Positions 44,464-52,181 of a DNA stretch of 64,000 bases are shown in pieces. The translations under genes and the position numbers were made by a program. Every line of letters starts with the position of its first letter. The stretch's first letter is position 1. The notes beneath the pieces are model-generated. The model saw nothing but the letters and a program-made list of their open reading frames with translations. It did no database searches and was not told the origin of the DNA. This stretch comes from Bacteroidales bacterium (lineage in GTDB: Bacteria > Bacteroidota > Bacteroidia > Bacteroidales > UBA10428). The stretch spans positions 36,420-100,419 of the forward strand of contig JAFGEO010000068.1 of the NCBI GenBank assembly GCA_016931575.1. The letters run 5' to 3'.

Positions 44464-44464
44464 T

Positions 44465-44761
44465 ATGAAAAGGATATTTGCAAAAAGTACGCTTAGAGAG
44501 TTTTGGGAAAAATATCCCGATTCAGAACAGTATTTAAAAACCTGGTATAATACGGCGATGAATTCGGATTGGAAAACGCCCAACGATGTGAAACAGAGTT
44601 ACGTTAATGCAAGTATCCTGAAGGATAGCAGGATTGTTTTTAATATTAGAGGCAATTCAGATCGATTGGTGATTAAGTTCAATTTTGATCACCAATTGGC
44701 TTTTGTCCGATTCATTGGGACTCATTCGGAATATGATAAAATCGATGCAAACAGTATATAA
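44465..44761 (+). CDS. higB: HigB-type mRNA interferase toxin
   Basis: The 98-residue RelE/ParE-fold protein matches HigB toxins: IFAKSTLREFWEKYPDSEQ, WKTPNDVKQSYVNASILKDS, RIVFNIRGNSDRLVIKFNF and a C-terminal FVRFIGTHSEYDKIDANSI. These toxins cut mRNA on the ribosome when free of antitoxin. The gene order, toxin first and antitoxin second, is typical of hig and opposite to most type II pairs. The stop is 11 bases before the antitoxin ATG. Confidence 0.93.
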   Translation: MKRIFAKSTLREFWEKYPDSEQYLKTWYNTAMNSDWKTPNDVKQSYVNASILKDSRIVFNIRGNSDRLVIKFNFDHQLAFVRFIGTHSEYDKIDANSI

Positions 44762-44772
44762 AATTGGTGGAT

Positions 44773-45141
44773 ATGGAATTAAAACCGATTAAAACAGAAA
44801 TGGATTACAGAGCAGCATTAAAAAGGTTGGAAGAGATTTTTGATGCCAAACCTGATACTCCGGAGAGTGACGAGCTGGAAATACTTGGATTAATGGTTGA
44901 TGATTACGAAAATAAATATTTTCCAATCGAAGCACCTGATCCGATTGAAGCAATTAAGATCAGGATGGAGGAAATGAACCTTAAGCAAGTGGACCTGATT
45001 CCTGAGATTGGTGGTAAAAGTCGGGTGTCAGAGATTTTGAATCGTAAACGCAGATTGACAGTTGAGATGATTAGAAAGTTGGCGATTCGGTTGAATTTAT
45101 CAGCAAATTTATTGATCAGTGACTACCAAGTCTATCAGTAA
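44773..45141 (+). CDS. higA: HigA-type antitoxin
   Basis: The 122-residue protein has an N-terminal helical part (KTEMDYRAALKRLEEIFDAK, LEILGLMVDDYENKYFPI) and a C-terminal XRE helix-turn-helix (MNLKQVDLIPEIGGKSRVSE, ILNRKRRLTVEMIRKLA). It neutralises HigB and should bind the GTTCCC palindrome upstream to repress the operon. A TTG/GTG start at 44764/44767 is possible, but the ATG at 44773 is preferred. A terminator shared with the convergent gene follows at 45261. Confidence 0.92.
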   Translation: MELKPIKTEMDYRAALKRLEEIFDAKPDTPESDELEILGLMVDDYENKYFPIEAPDPIEAIKIRMEEMNLKQVDLIPEIGGKSRVSEILNRKRRLTVEMIRKLAIRLNLSANLLISDYQVYQ

Positions 45142-45260
45142 GCACATCTCGCTAACTGAAGAATCAATAAGCTGACAAAACATACCTGGCAAACTATTAT
45201 AATCAGCACCTTCAGCTCCTCATTTTCTCCGATTAATCAATTCATCACTCATTCTAACTA

Positions 45261-45296
45261 AAAAAGGGATGCCTGATCAATAAGACATCCCTTTTT
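45261..45296. terminator. Bidirectional terminator between higA and the convergent gene
   Basis: AAAAAGGGATG (45261-45271) pairs with CATCCCTTTTT (45286-45296). The A and T tracts let it work on both strands. Confidence 0.8.
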
Positions 45297-45316
45297 AATA
45301 AGTTTTTAGCTAATTG

Positions 45317-45901
45317 CTACAGCACCACATCCCCGTCAACAGACCCGCCGGCCTCATCTTCCTCCAGGGGTTCGAGTCCATAGACTTCACCTTCGTAATA
45401 GTATCCAGGGCTTTCGCCGTAACCACCGGTAGTCATTTTTTTCGTCACATAGACCACAGTACCCTTCATGGCAGCAGCCTTTTTCTGAAGGCGGATCGTG
45501 GCATTCTTCTTTGCCGCCTTATGACTTCTTGAACTGGAGGGCGATTCAGCCGTAATGGCACCCCTGCGGTAAAGATCCGCAACATCTTTTTTATCTTCCG
45601 TGAGCCACACTGCCTCCCATGAATAATCATCGATCATTTCAAATACTGGCTTATTATATTCTTCTACCCGTCCATTCTTATAGACGATCTTCTGAATCTG
45701 TTTTCTCTCAATGGTAAATGTTTCTGCATTGCCGGGCACAACAAAGCTTACATAAGTCGGCGTAACCTTGATCACATCTACCGGCATTACCTTCCCTTCT
45801 ATTTTAAAAATAGTATCCATTGCTGCCTGCGATTTCCCTTGTACTGCAAGGATCAGAAAGCTGAGTCCCAGGACAATTTTCAATAAATTCAAACGATTCA
45901 T
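45317..45901 (-). CDS. Exported protein of unknown function
   Basis: The 194-residue protein has a signal peptide (LLKIVLGLSFLILAVQGKSQA). A beta-rich part with IEGKVMPVDVIKVTPTYVSF and FTIERKQIQKIVYKNGRVEE resembles a small Bacteroidota domain of the kind that reads 'I..I.Y.NG...'. A lysine-rich stretch (RSHKAAKKNATIRLQKKAAA) is followed by a Gly/Tyr and acidic tail. The function is unknown. Confidence 0.65.
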   Translation of the reverse strand: MNRLNLLKIVLGLSFLILAVQGKSQAAMDTIFKIEGKVMPVDVIKVTPTYVSFVVPGNAETFTIERKQIQKIVYKNGRVEEYNKPVFEMIDDYSWEAVWLTEDKKDVADLYRRGAITAESPSSSRSHKAAKKNATIRLQKKAAAMKGTVVYVTKKMTTGGYGESPGYYYEGEVYGLEPLEEDEAGGSVDGDVVL

Positions 45902-46300
45902 AGCAGTTAATTTTTTTACAATAACATCAAGTAGTGTGCCAAATTCCGGGTTTACTACGGCTACCCGGTCTGCATATACGGGAACACGATAAAAGGGTTT
46001 TGTTTAAATGTTAATAATTCTAAACATTTTCACAACCCCAGCAATTAAATGAACGATTACAAATTTCAATATTATTTTTGAAAGACAAAACCTATGAAAT
46101 AAAATTTGAATCCTTTTAGCAAAACTGCTATATCCGAAGTGGATAGCAGTGTTTTAAACTCCTTTTTACCATAGAAAAGATGGGTCTGGTCCGGGATCAG
46201 GAAGGAATTTACCGCTGGTATCTTGTAGATTTCGATACCCATAAAACCTAGTACCCGGGGTTGACGAAAAAATTAAATAGTAAAGCATTACGATTTTAGA
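45902..46300. other. Divergent intergenic region before the MutS-like gene
   Basis: No gene is apparent in these 399 bases. There is an interrupted inverted repeat (ACTGCTAT near 46124 and ATAGCAGT near 46143). A TTG at about 46260 lies before the MutS-like ATG at 46301, but no good TAnnTTTG was found. Confidence 0.45.
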
Positions 46301-48124
46301 ATGAAAAACAATACACCAAAAGCATTTTACGAGGAGAAAACCGCACGGATGGAAGGCCTCTCTCATCGTCTGAAGAAACGTCTCAGATGGATCACCTTTC
46401 TGCGGCTGATTTCATTTCTGCTCATTTTTCCTGCTGTTTTTGTGGTGCTCCCAAAGATGCTGGTTCCTGGTCTGGTGCTGGCCTTTGTTTTTCTGATCGC
46501 CTTTTTGCTGCTCATCAAGGTGCACTTGAAAAAGGACAGGGAATACCGGCATATCCAGGAACTGCTGCTGATCTGCCGGCACGAAATGGAATCGCTCGAA
46601 TACCGTTTCGGGCAATATGATCCGGGCGAAGAATATGTCGACAACTCTCATTCCTTCAGCTACGATATGGACCTCTTCGGCGAAGGTTCTGTCTTTCAGT
46701 TTCTGAATCGTACCGGAACGCAAAAGGGGAAGGACTATTTTGCCGGACTGCTTCACAATGAAACACTGGATCCGGTCCTCATTAAACGGCGGCAAGAAGC
46801 TGTGAAGGAGCTTTCGCTGATGCACGACCTGGTACAGGATTTTCAGGCTTCAGGAAGAATGAGCCAGGAGAAGGAAGAAGATCAGCGGATGCTTCAGAAG
46901 TGGTTGGAGGAGCCCAACTACTATGCCAGCAGGAAGGTTTACCCCTACCTTGCGTTTGCCCTTCCGGCATTTACGTTTCTGTCTATCGTAGCGGCCATCC
47001 TGGACAGCACATTTATTGCCCTGCCGATAATCCTGTATTTCACGCAGTTTATCCTGGTCGGGAACCGAATGAAACATACCAACCGCCAGCACCAGGTGCT
47101 CAGCAAACGGCTCGACAGTTTGCGAAAGTATTATTCGCTATTGTCGGTGGTTGAGACAGGAAAATATAAAAGTGCAGAGCTCTCGGAACTCTATGCTGTC
47201 CTGATCAGTGATGAACATTCGGCTTCGCGTTCTATACAGTCGCTGGCGAAAATTGTTTCTGCCTTTGACAACCGCCTGAACATTCTGGCAGCGATATTCC
47301 TTCAGGGATTATTGCTTTGGGATATTCAGTGCATGTTACGCCTGGAACGCTGGAAGATCGGGCAGGGGAGCAGGTTGAACGACTGGATCAATGCAATTTC
47401 CCGGTTCGATGCACTTGCCAGCCTGTCGACTTTCACCTTCAACCATCCTGATTTTGTTTTCCCCACACCGGATCCGGAAAACTACCTGAAGGCAGAGGAG
47501 ATGGGGCATATCCTGATCTCCCCGGAAGAAAGGGTTTGCAACGATTTTGAGATATTGTCCAGGGGAAGCTTCATCCTGGTTACCGGGGCAAACATGGCCG
47601 GGAAGAGTACCTTCCTGCGCACAGTGGCCACCAACCTGATCCTGGCGATGGCAGGGGCTCCCGTATGTGCAAAATCTATGCGTTTCAAGCCCTGTTCCCT
47701 CTACAGCAGCATGCGAACCAGCGATTCGCTGAATAAACATGAGTCGTATTTTTATGCTGAGCTCAAGCGTTTGAAAGAGCTGCTTGACAGGCTGCACCGG
47801 GGCGAAGAGCTTTTCATCATCCTGGACGAAATCCTGAAGGGGACCAACTCAACCGACAAGCAGAAGGGTTCACGGGCAGCCCTGGAGCAGATCATCGACC
47901 TGAGAGGAACGGGCATTATTGCTACGCATGACCTTGAGCTGGCCAACATCGAAAAGCAATACCCCGATCGGGTCAGGAACCTCTGCTTTGAGATCGACAT
48001 TGACAAGGCGAGGATCTCCTTCGACTACAAATTAAGAGAGGGTATCACCACAAGGATGAATGCGCTCCTTCTGATGAAACAGATGGGCATTATCAGGGAT
48101 CAGGAGGAAGAACGGGAAAAATAA
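46301..48124 (+). CDS. Membrane-associated MutS-like ATPase
   Basis: The C-terminal part of this 607-residue protein (about 400-590) is a MutS domain V ATPase. It has Walker A GANMAGKSTFLRTVATN (429-445), KHESYFYAELKRLKEL, Walker B LFIILDEILKGTNSTDK (Asp509-Glu510) and ATHDLELANIEKQYPD. A clamp/lever-like helical region lies before it. The mismatch-binding and connector domains are absent. Two hydrophobic hairpins (about 33-73 and 213-254) should put it in the inner membrane, which is very unusual for a DNA repair ATPase. Membrane-linked MutS-like groups are known in this phylum, without a settled function. Its 3' end overlaps the convergent EamA gene by 25 bp. Confidence 0.85.
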   Translation: MKNNTPKAFYEEKTARMEGLSHRLKKRLRWITFLRLISFLLIFPAVFVVLPKMLVPGLVLAFVFLIAFLLLIKVHLKKDREYRHIQELLLICRHEMESLEYRFGQYDPGEEYVDNSHSFSYDMDLFGEGSVFQFLNRTGTQKGKDYFAGLLHNETLDPVLIKRRQEAVKELSLMHDLVQDFQASGRMSQEKEEDQRMLQKWLEEPNYYASRKVYPYLAFALPAFTFLSIVAAILDSTFIALPIILYFTQFILVGNRMKHTNRQHQVLSKRLDSLRKYYSLLSVVETGKYKSAELSELYAVLISDEHSASRSIQSLAKIVSAFDNRLNILAAIFLQGLLLWDIQCMLRLERWKIGQGSRLNDWINAISRFDALASLSTFTFNHPDFVFPTPDPENYLKAEEMGHILISPEERVCNDFEILSRGSFILVTGANMAGKSTFLRTVATNLILAMAGAPVCAKSMRFKPCSLYSSMRTSDSLNKHESYFYAELKRLKELLDRLHRGEELFIILDEILKGTNSTDKQKGSRAALEQIIDLRGTGIIATHDLELANIEKQYPDRVRNLCFEIDIDKARISFDYKLREGITTRMNALLLMKQMGIIRDQEEEREK

Positions 48125-49026
48125 GCGTAGATGCCCCGGAAATAGATAATCAGGATCGAGGAGGCGATCAGCGTCATTCCCGCCAGGGTGTTCCATTGGG
48201 GTTTTTCTCCTGCGATCAGGATCCAGCTGAGCACGGCACCGACCACCGGAATGATGAACTTCCACACATTAATGTCGGAAACCCGGACCTCCGGGCGGCT
48301 CAACACCACAAACCAGAGGGAGAAAGCGGCAGCAGAGAGGAAACTCAGCCAGCCCAGGGAAATATAGTAGGGCAGGGGCTTAACCGTAAAATTAATATCC
48401 TCAAAAAACAGAGAAATCACCAGGATGACCAGCCCGCCAAAAAGGATCTGTACAGCACTAAGAAAGACAGGAGCTATACCGGTCTTGTTTCGCGAGACCA
48501 GGATATTTCCAAAACTTCCCGCAAAATTACCGGTAATCAGCAACAGGATCCCTGTAACTACCCTGAGGTGGTTCGTTTCGCCCTGATCCTTTGACATAGC
48601 GAGGAGGATGATCCCGGAGAAGCCAATCATGAGGGCAATGGATTTACGAAGGGTCAGGGGGTCCCTGCCGGTAATAAAATGGGCCAGCAGGGCAACAAAA
48701 AGAGGGCCCGCGCCAACGATGATTGCCCCGATAGCGGCAGGGGTTTTATTCATTCCCAGGTAAAAGAAGGTGTATAGTATAATAGTCTGGAACAGACTGA
48801 TCAGGAAAACGGCTTTCCAGTTCTTTTTTGTCTTTGCCCAGTTTTCTTTCAGGTTACCTGTAAAGGGAAGGATCATCAAGCCAGATAGGATAAAGCGGAT
48901 ACCGGCAAATTGCAGAGGCGTGGTATAACGCAGGCCGATCTTGATCGCCGCAAAAGCCGTGGACCAAAGCAGGCAGGCAAACAAAGCCAGAAAAACACTG
49001 TGTAAATAGAAAGGCCGCTTGTTCAT
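48100..49026 (-). CDS. EamA-family (DMT superfamily) transporter
   Basis: The 308-residue protein has ten transmembrane helices in two EamA repeats (FLALFACLLWSTAFAAIKIG opens the first; NFAGSFGNILVSRNK opens the second). DMT proteins export amino acids, metabolites or drugs; the substrate is unknown here. The start is the ATG at 49026 (MNKRPFYLHSVFLALF), 17 bases after a TACCTTTG promoter element; the longer frame to 49344 is spurious. The 3' end overlaps the MutS-like gene tail to tail. Confidence 0.9.
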   Translation of the reverse strand: MNKRPFYLHSVFLALFACLLWSTAFAAIKIGLRYTTPLQFAGIRFILSGLMILPFTGNLKENWAKTKKNWKAVFLISLFQTIILYTFFYLGMNKTPAAIGAIIVGAGPLFVALLAHFITGRDPLTLRKSIALMIGFSGIILLAMSKDQGETNHLRVVTGILLLITGNFAGSFGNILVSRNKTGIAPVFLSAVQILFGGLVILVISLFFEDINFTVKPLPYYISLGWLSFLSAAAFSLWFVVLSRPEVRVSDINVWKFIIPVVGAVLSWILIAGEKPQWNTLAGMTLIASSILIIYFRGIYAYFSRSSS

Positions 49027-49042
49027 AGGTAAGTGTGAAGGA

Positions 49043-49050
49043 CAAAGGTA
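49043..49050 (-). promoter_or_regulatory. -7 element TACCTTTG for the EamA gene
   Basis: This exact TAnnTTTG match on the minus strand lies 16 bases before the ATG at 49026, giving a leader of about 10 nt. The -33 box is unclear. Confidence 0.45.
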
Positions 49051-49202
49051 GGCATTATCTAAAAAAAAATACCATCTCTGCAACCTTCTCCATCCCTTCT
49101 TGTCATTAGATGAAAATACAGGAAACCAAAACCATGAATACTTTTTTCCATCCAGAGCGAGTGTGCTGTAGATTACTCTATTATTCAGGCGAATAGAAAG
49201 CA

Positions 49203-49227
49203 ATGCCCCGGATAACTTCCGGGGCAT
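49203..49227. repeat. Hairpin 1 (perfect inverted repeat)
   Basis: ATGCCCCGG (49203-49211) and CCGGGGCAT (49219-49227) enclose a 7-nt loop. There is no T-run, so it is not a standard terminator. Confidence 0.6.
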
Positions 49228-49253
49228 ATTTGGTTTATGGCTACCGTAAGGTG

Positions 49254-49302
49254 CTGCCGGCCGGAGGTGAATTCGTTTGCCGCCGGGCCGGCAGTTTTTT
49301 TT
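49254..49302 (+). terminator. Hairpin 2 with T8 tract
   Basis: CTGCCGGCC (49254-49262) pairs with GGCCGGCAG (49286-49294), followed by eight T. The 23-nt loop is long and may fold further. It reads as a terminator on the plus strand, which has no gene here. Confidence 0.65.
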
Positions 49303-49318
49303 GAATGAATTTCTGGCT

Positions 49319-49359
49319 ATACTGAACCGATGACCTGAAGTCATCGGTTCAGTATTTTT
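49319..49359 (+). terminator. Hairpin 3, 16-bp perfect stem
   Basis: ATACTGAACCGATGAC (49319-49334) and GTCATCGGTTCAGTAT (49340-49355) enclose CTGAA, with T5 after it on the plus strand. A stem this long and perfect stands out in the window. Confidence 0.65.
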
Positions 49360-49431
49360 GCTTACAGATTTGTTACAATATCGAGTATAGGTTAGCTTTC
49401 CCTTTGTACTTGAAGGAATCCGCGATATCTC

Positions 49432-50505
49432 TCACTCTTCCGCAAAATCAATTGACAGCTGATAGGCATCCAGCTCCTCGGGATGTTCGAAGTTGGAGAG
49501 GGTGAGTCCGAGGAGGCGGACCCCTCGTTTGGCATATTCTATGGAGCCTGCGAGTTCAACGGATGCTGCATGGATGGTCGCCGGGGTATAAAATTCGACC
49601 AGCGAGCGGCTGCGGGTGAGCTGCTCGAAATCTTCGAACTTCACCTTGAGTGTCAGCGTACGGCCAAGGGCACTGTTCCTGCGGAGACGGTCTACCAGTT
49701 CATTCTCGACATTTTTCAGGTGGTAGAGGATCTCCGGGAGACCAAACAGGTCGTGGTCGTAAGTATGCTCGGTGCCGACTGATTTTCGGATACGGTTGGG
49801 ATCCACGGGGCGATCGTCCAGGCCCCGGGCGATCGTGTAATAAAAGCTGCCGACCTTACCGAAGATCCGGACTAGTTCGCTCAGCGAGTAAGTTTTCAGG
49901 TCTTTACCGGTATGGATGCCCATTTGATGCATCTTTTCAGCCGTGACCTTCCCTATCCCGTAGAATCGTTCGATCTCCAGCTTTTCCACAAAACCCTCTG
50001 CCTGGTGGGGCTTAATGATGAAGAGTCCGTCAGGCTTGTCGTAATCCGAGGCAATCTTGGCCAGGAACTTGTTTACAGATACCCCTGCCGAGGCCTTCAG
50101 GCCTGTTTTTGCCAGGATGCGGGCCTTGATCTCTCTGGCGATTTCGGTAGCCAGCGGTATGTTAAACTTGTTTTCGCTTACATCCAGGTAAGCCTCATCG
50201 AGGGACAGGGGCTCAACGAGATCGGTATACTCCAGGAAGATCTTACGGATCTGCGAGGATACCTCTTTATATACCTGGAAACGCGGCTTTACGAAAATCA
50301 GCTGCGGACACTTTTTTTTGGCGGTGACGGAAGGCATAGCGGAACGTACCCCGAATTTCCTGGCTTCGTAACTGGCGGCAGCCACCACGCCGCGTTGCCT
50401 TTCCCCACCCACAGCTACAGGCTTCCCCTGCAGCCCGGGATTGTCCCGCTGCTCGATCGATGCATAGAAGGCATCCATATCAATATGGATTATTTTCCGG
50501 TCCAT
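49432..50505 (-). CDS. dinB: DNA polymerase IV (Y-family, translesion)
   Basis: The 357-residue enzyme is full-length DinB. It has IIHIDMDAFYASIEQRDNP at the N-terminus (catalytic Asp), KPVAVGG, SYEARKFGVRSAMPS, and the second acidic motif VEPLSLDEAYLDV. Thumb HhH elements (FYGIGKVTAEKMHQMGIH) and a little-finger domain with RSVGTEHTYDHD-like spacing (KSVGTEHTYDHDLF) follow. It copies past damaged bases without proofreading. It is divergent from mnmD with 47 bp between the start codons. Confidence 0.97.
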   Translation of the reverse strand: MDRKIIHIDMDAFYASIEQRDNPGLQGKPVAVGGERQRGVVAAASYEARKFGVRSAMPSVTAKKKCPQLIFVKPRFQVYKEVSSQIRKIFLEYTDLVEPLSLDEAYLDVSENKFNIPLATEIAREIKARILAKTGLKASAGVSVNKFLAKIASDYDKPDGLFIIKPHQAEGFVEKLEIERFYGIGKVTAEKMHQMGIHTGKDLKTYSLSELVRIFGKVGSFYYTIARGLDDRPVDPNRIRKSVGTEHTYDHDLFGLPEILYHLKNVENELVDRLRRNSALGRTLTLKVKFEDFEQLTRSRSLVEFYTPATIHAASVELAGSIEYAKRGVRLLGLTLSNFEHPEELDAYQLSIDFAEE

Positions 50506-50552
50506 GAAAGAGGCGTATATTTACAGTGCCTTTTTATGCTGCCAAATTACAA

Positions 50553-51221
50553 ATGCGAACGGAAATAAAAAAAACCAGGGATGGGTCCAGCACACTTTTC
50601 GTGCCTGAGCTTAACGAGCATTACCACAGTGTAAACGGGGCAGTTCAGGAATCCCGGCATGTCTTTCTGCGGATGGGTCTCCAGGCAGTGGAAAAAGACA
50701 GGCTTCGCATCCTTGAAACGGGTTTTGGCACTGGACTGAATGCCCTGTTGACCTACCTGGCGGCCGATAATAGAATTAAAATTCACTATTGCACCCTGGA
50801 GAAATACCCACTCGGTTGGGAGAAAGTTTCGGCCATGAGGTATGAGGAATTTTTGAAGCTTACGTCTGCAGAAAAAGAAATTTTCCGGAAGATGCACCAT
50901 TGTAAGTGGGGGCAAGGTGTTGCTGTCACGGAGCATTTCTCCCTGGAAAAGATCGAGACTAACTTTCTGGACTATCGCTCTGAAGTTCCTTTCGACCTGG
51001 TTTATTTTGATGCATTCGCCCCCGATGTCCAGCCTGAGCTTTGGACCGGGGAGGTTTTCCTGCAAATGCATGAGATGCTGCTTCCGGGGGGCATCCTGGT
51101 AACCTATTGTGCCAAGGGAGAGGTGCGCAGGAGGATGGTCCGTGCCGGATTTAGGGTTGAGCGCCTTCCAGGACCTCCGGGAAAACGCGAGATGTTACGG
51201 GCAACCCGACCCGGGGATTGA
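50553..51221 (+). CDS. mnmD: tRNA 5-methylaminomethyl-2-thiouridine methyltransferase (MnmD, single-domain)
   Basis: The 222-residue protein matches the methyltransferase half of bifunctional MnmC (DUF752): TRDGSSTLFVPELNEHYHSV, GAVQESRHVFLRMGL, ILETGFGTGLNALL (SAM motif I) and FDLVYFDAFAPDVQPELWT. It methylates aminomethyl-U34 in the tRNA wobble base using SAM. The FAD oxidase half of MnmC is absent, which is normal for many bacteria outside gamma-proteobacteria. The ATG at 50553 is chosen over an upstream GTG at 50526. Confidence 0.92.
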   Translation: MRTEIKKTRDGSSTLFVPELNEHYHSVNGAVQESRHVFLRMGLQAVEKDRLRILETGFGTGLNALLTYLAADNRIKIHYCTLEKYPLGWEKVSAMRYEEFLKLTSAEKEIFRKMHHCKWGQGVAVTEHFSLEKIETNFLDYRSEVPFDLVYFDAFAPDVQPELWTGEVFLQMHEMLLPGGILVTYCAKGEVRRRMVRAGFRVERLPGPPGKREMLRATRPGD

Positions 51222-51290
51222 ACTTTCGTTTAGGATTCCTGTTGATTGTTTAAACAGTATTTTAAGTTAATCCATATAAATTTTCGTACC

Positions 51291-51758
51291 ATGGCATTTT
51301 TGGAAGAAGGAACAAAAGCCCCTGATTTTACCGCAAAGAACCAGGATGGCAAAACAATAAAACTCAGTGATTACAGGGGGAAAAAGCTTATTCTTTATTT
51401 TTACCCGAAAGACAACACCCCGGGGTGTACCAACGAGGCCTGCAGCCTGCGTGACAACCACCAGGACCTGATTCAGAAAGGATTTGTGGTACTGGGTGTT
51501 AGTCCCGACAGTGAAAAATCGCATACCGGGTTTATCAGCCAGTACGGCCTGCCATTTGATCTGCTCGCCGATACCGATAAATCAATTCTGAAGGCCTACG
51601 GTGCCTGGGGGATGAAAAAAAATTATGGGAAAGAGTATGAAGGCGTGCTGCGTACCACTTACGTGATTAATGAGGAAGGGGTGATTGAAAAGCTTATTAA
51701 AAAAGTCGACACGAAGGATTCTGCGGGCCAGGTATTGAAGGAGCTGGGATTGGAATAG
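51291..51758 (+). CDS. bcp: Thioredoxin-dependent peroxiredoxin (Bcp/PrxQ)
   Basis: The 155-residue protein starts at the ATG at 51291 (MAFLEEGTKAPDF). Peroxidatic Cys46 lies in YFYPKDNTPGCTNEACSLRD with resolving Cys51 five residues later, the atypical 2-Cys PrxQ pattern. It reduces hydrogen and organic hydroperoxides in the cytosol using thioredoxin. The stretch YEGVLRTTYVINEEGVIEK is typical of the family. It lies 69 bp after mnmD on the same strand. Confidence 0.96.
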   Translation: MAFLEEGTKAPDFTAKNQDGKTIKLSDYRGKKLILYFYPKDNTPGCTNEACSLRDNHQDLIQKGFVVLGVSPDSEKSHTGFISQYGLPFDLLADTDKSILKAYGAWGMKKNYGKEYEGVLRTTYVINEEGVIEKLIKKVDTKDSAGQVLKELGLE

Positions 51759-52079
51759 TATGACCGAGCGGGAGTGTGGGGGAGTTTTGAGAAGCCTGAT
51801 AAAATCAGCGGGAAACAATGTTTAGCTGTCAGCTTTTAAGGATCGGGAAATGATCAGATCATACCATCCATCCGAATCCTGAAAGATCGAAAACAAGCAG
51901 GTAAAATAATACGTTTATTCACGTTTTGTTTAGGGTTACATCCTGTATCTCCCTCAGGTACTGCAATATAGTAATGTTAACCAGGAAGAACCCTTAGTTG
52001 GTCATGGAGGCTCATCCTATAGAACATTCATGGAGTGCAATTTTATTTCACACCTTTTTTATAATTTTCAAAAAAAATT

Positions 52080-52125
52080 CAGCGATAATCTGGTTCGCAA
52101 TTAAATATTGCTTATATTATCGCTG
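52080..52125. repeat. Nested inverted repeat upstream of recA
   Basis: Outer arms CAGCGATAAT (52080-52089) and ATTATCGCTG (52116-52125) are a perfect 10-bp match. Inside, GCAAT (52097-52101) and ATTGC (52107-52111) form a second perfect arm pair. The element ends 56 bases before the recA ATG and could be an operator or an RNA structure. Confidence 0.6.
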
Positions 52126-52130
52126 CTGAA

Positions 52131-52151
52131 AATGATTATAATCTAATCATT
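52131..52151. repeat. Second inverted repeat upstream of recA
   Basis: AATGATTA (52131-52138) and TAATCATT (52144-52151) enclose TAATC, ending 30 bases before the recA ATG. This is a possible dimeric repressor site. Confidence 0.5.
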
Positions 52152-52181
52152 ACGCCAGGAAACTTAATAAAACAACATATT

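Larger units (their letters stand above)
44107..44464. other. Intergenic region before the higBA pair
   Basis: No gene is seen in these 358 bases. It contains a 58-bp imperfect palindromic repeat (44238-44295) and, next to higB, a promoter/operator (44417-44463). The base composition is more AT-rich than in the surrounding genes. Confidence 0.5.
49027..49431. other. Intergenic region with three consecutive hairpins
   Basis: No gene is seen in these 405 bases between dinB and the EamA gene, both on the minus strand. Three strong hairpins (49203-49227, 49254-49294, 49319-49355) follow each other. The last two have T-tracts on the plus strand, as if a plus-strand RNA ended here. Confidence 0.55.
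51759..52181. other. recA upstream region
   Basis: No gene is seen in these 423 bases. Close to recA two inverted repeats occur (52080-52125 and 52131-52151). A TAATTTTC (-7-like, one mismatch) lies at 52062-52069 without a -33 box. No classic LexA box (CTGT-N8-ACAG) was found. Confidence 0.5.

Noticed and set aside
49027..49344. N-terminal extension of the EamA transporter
   Set aside because: It crosses a promoter element and two hairpins; the first membrane helix follows the ATG at 49026.
51759..52181. Classical LexA box before recA
   Set aside because: No CTGT-N8-ACAG or GAAC-N4-GTTC pattern was found; only the inverted repeats listed as features.
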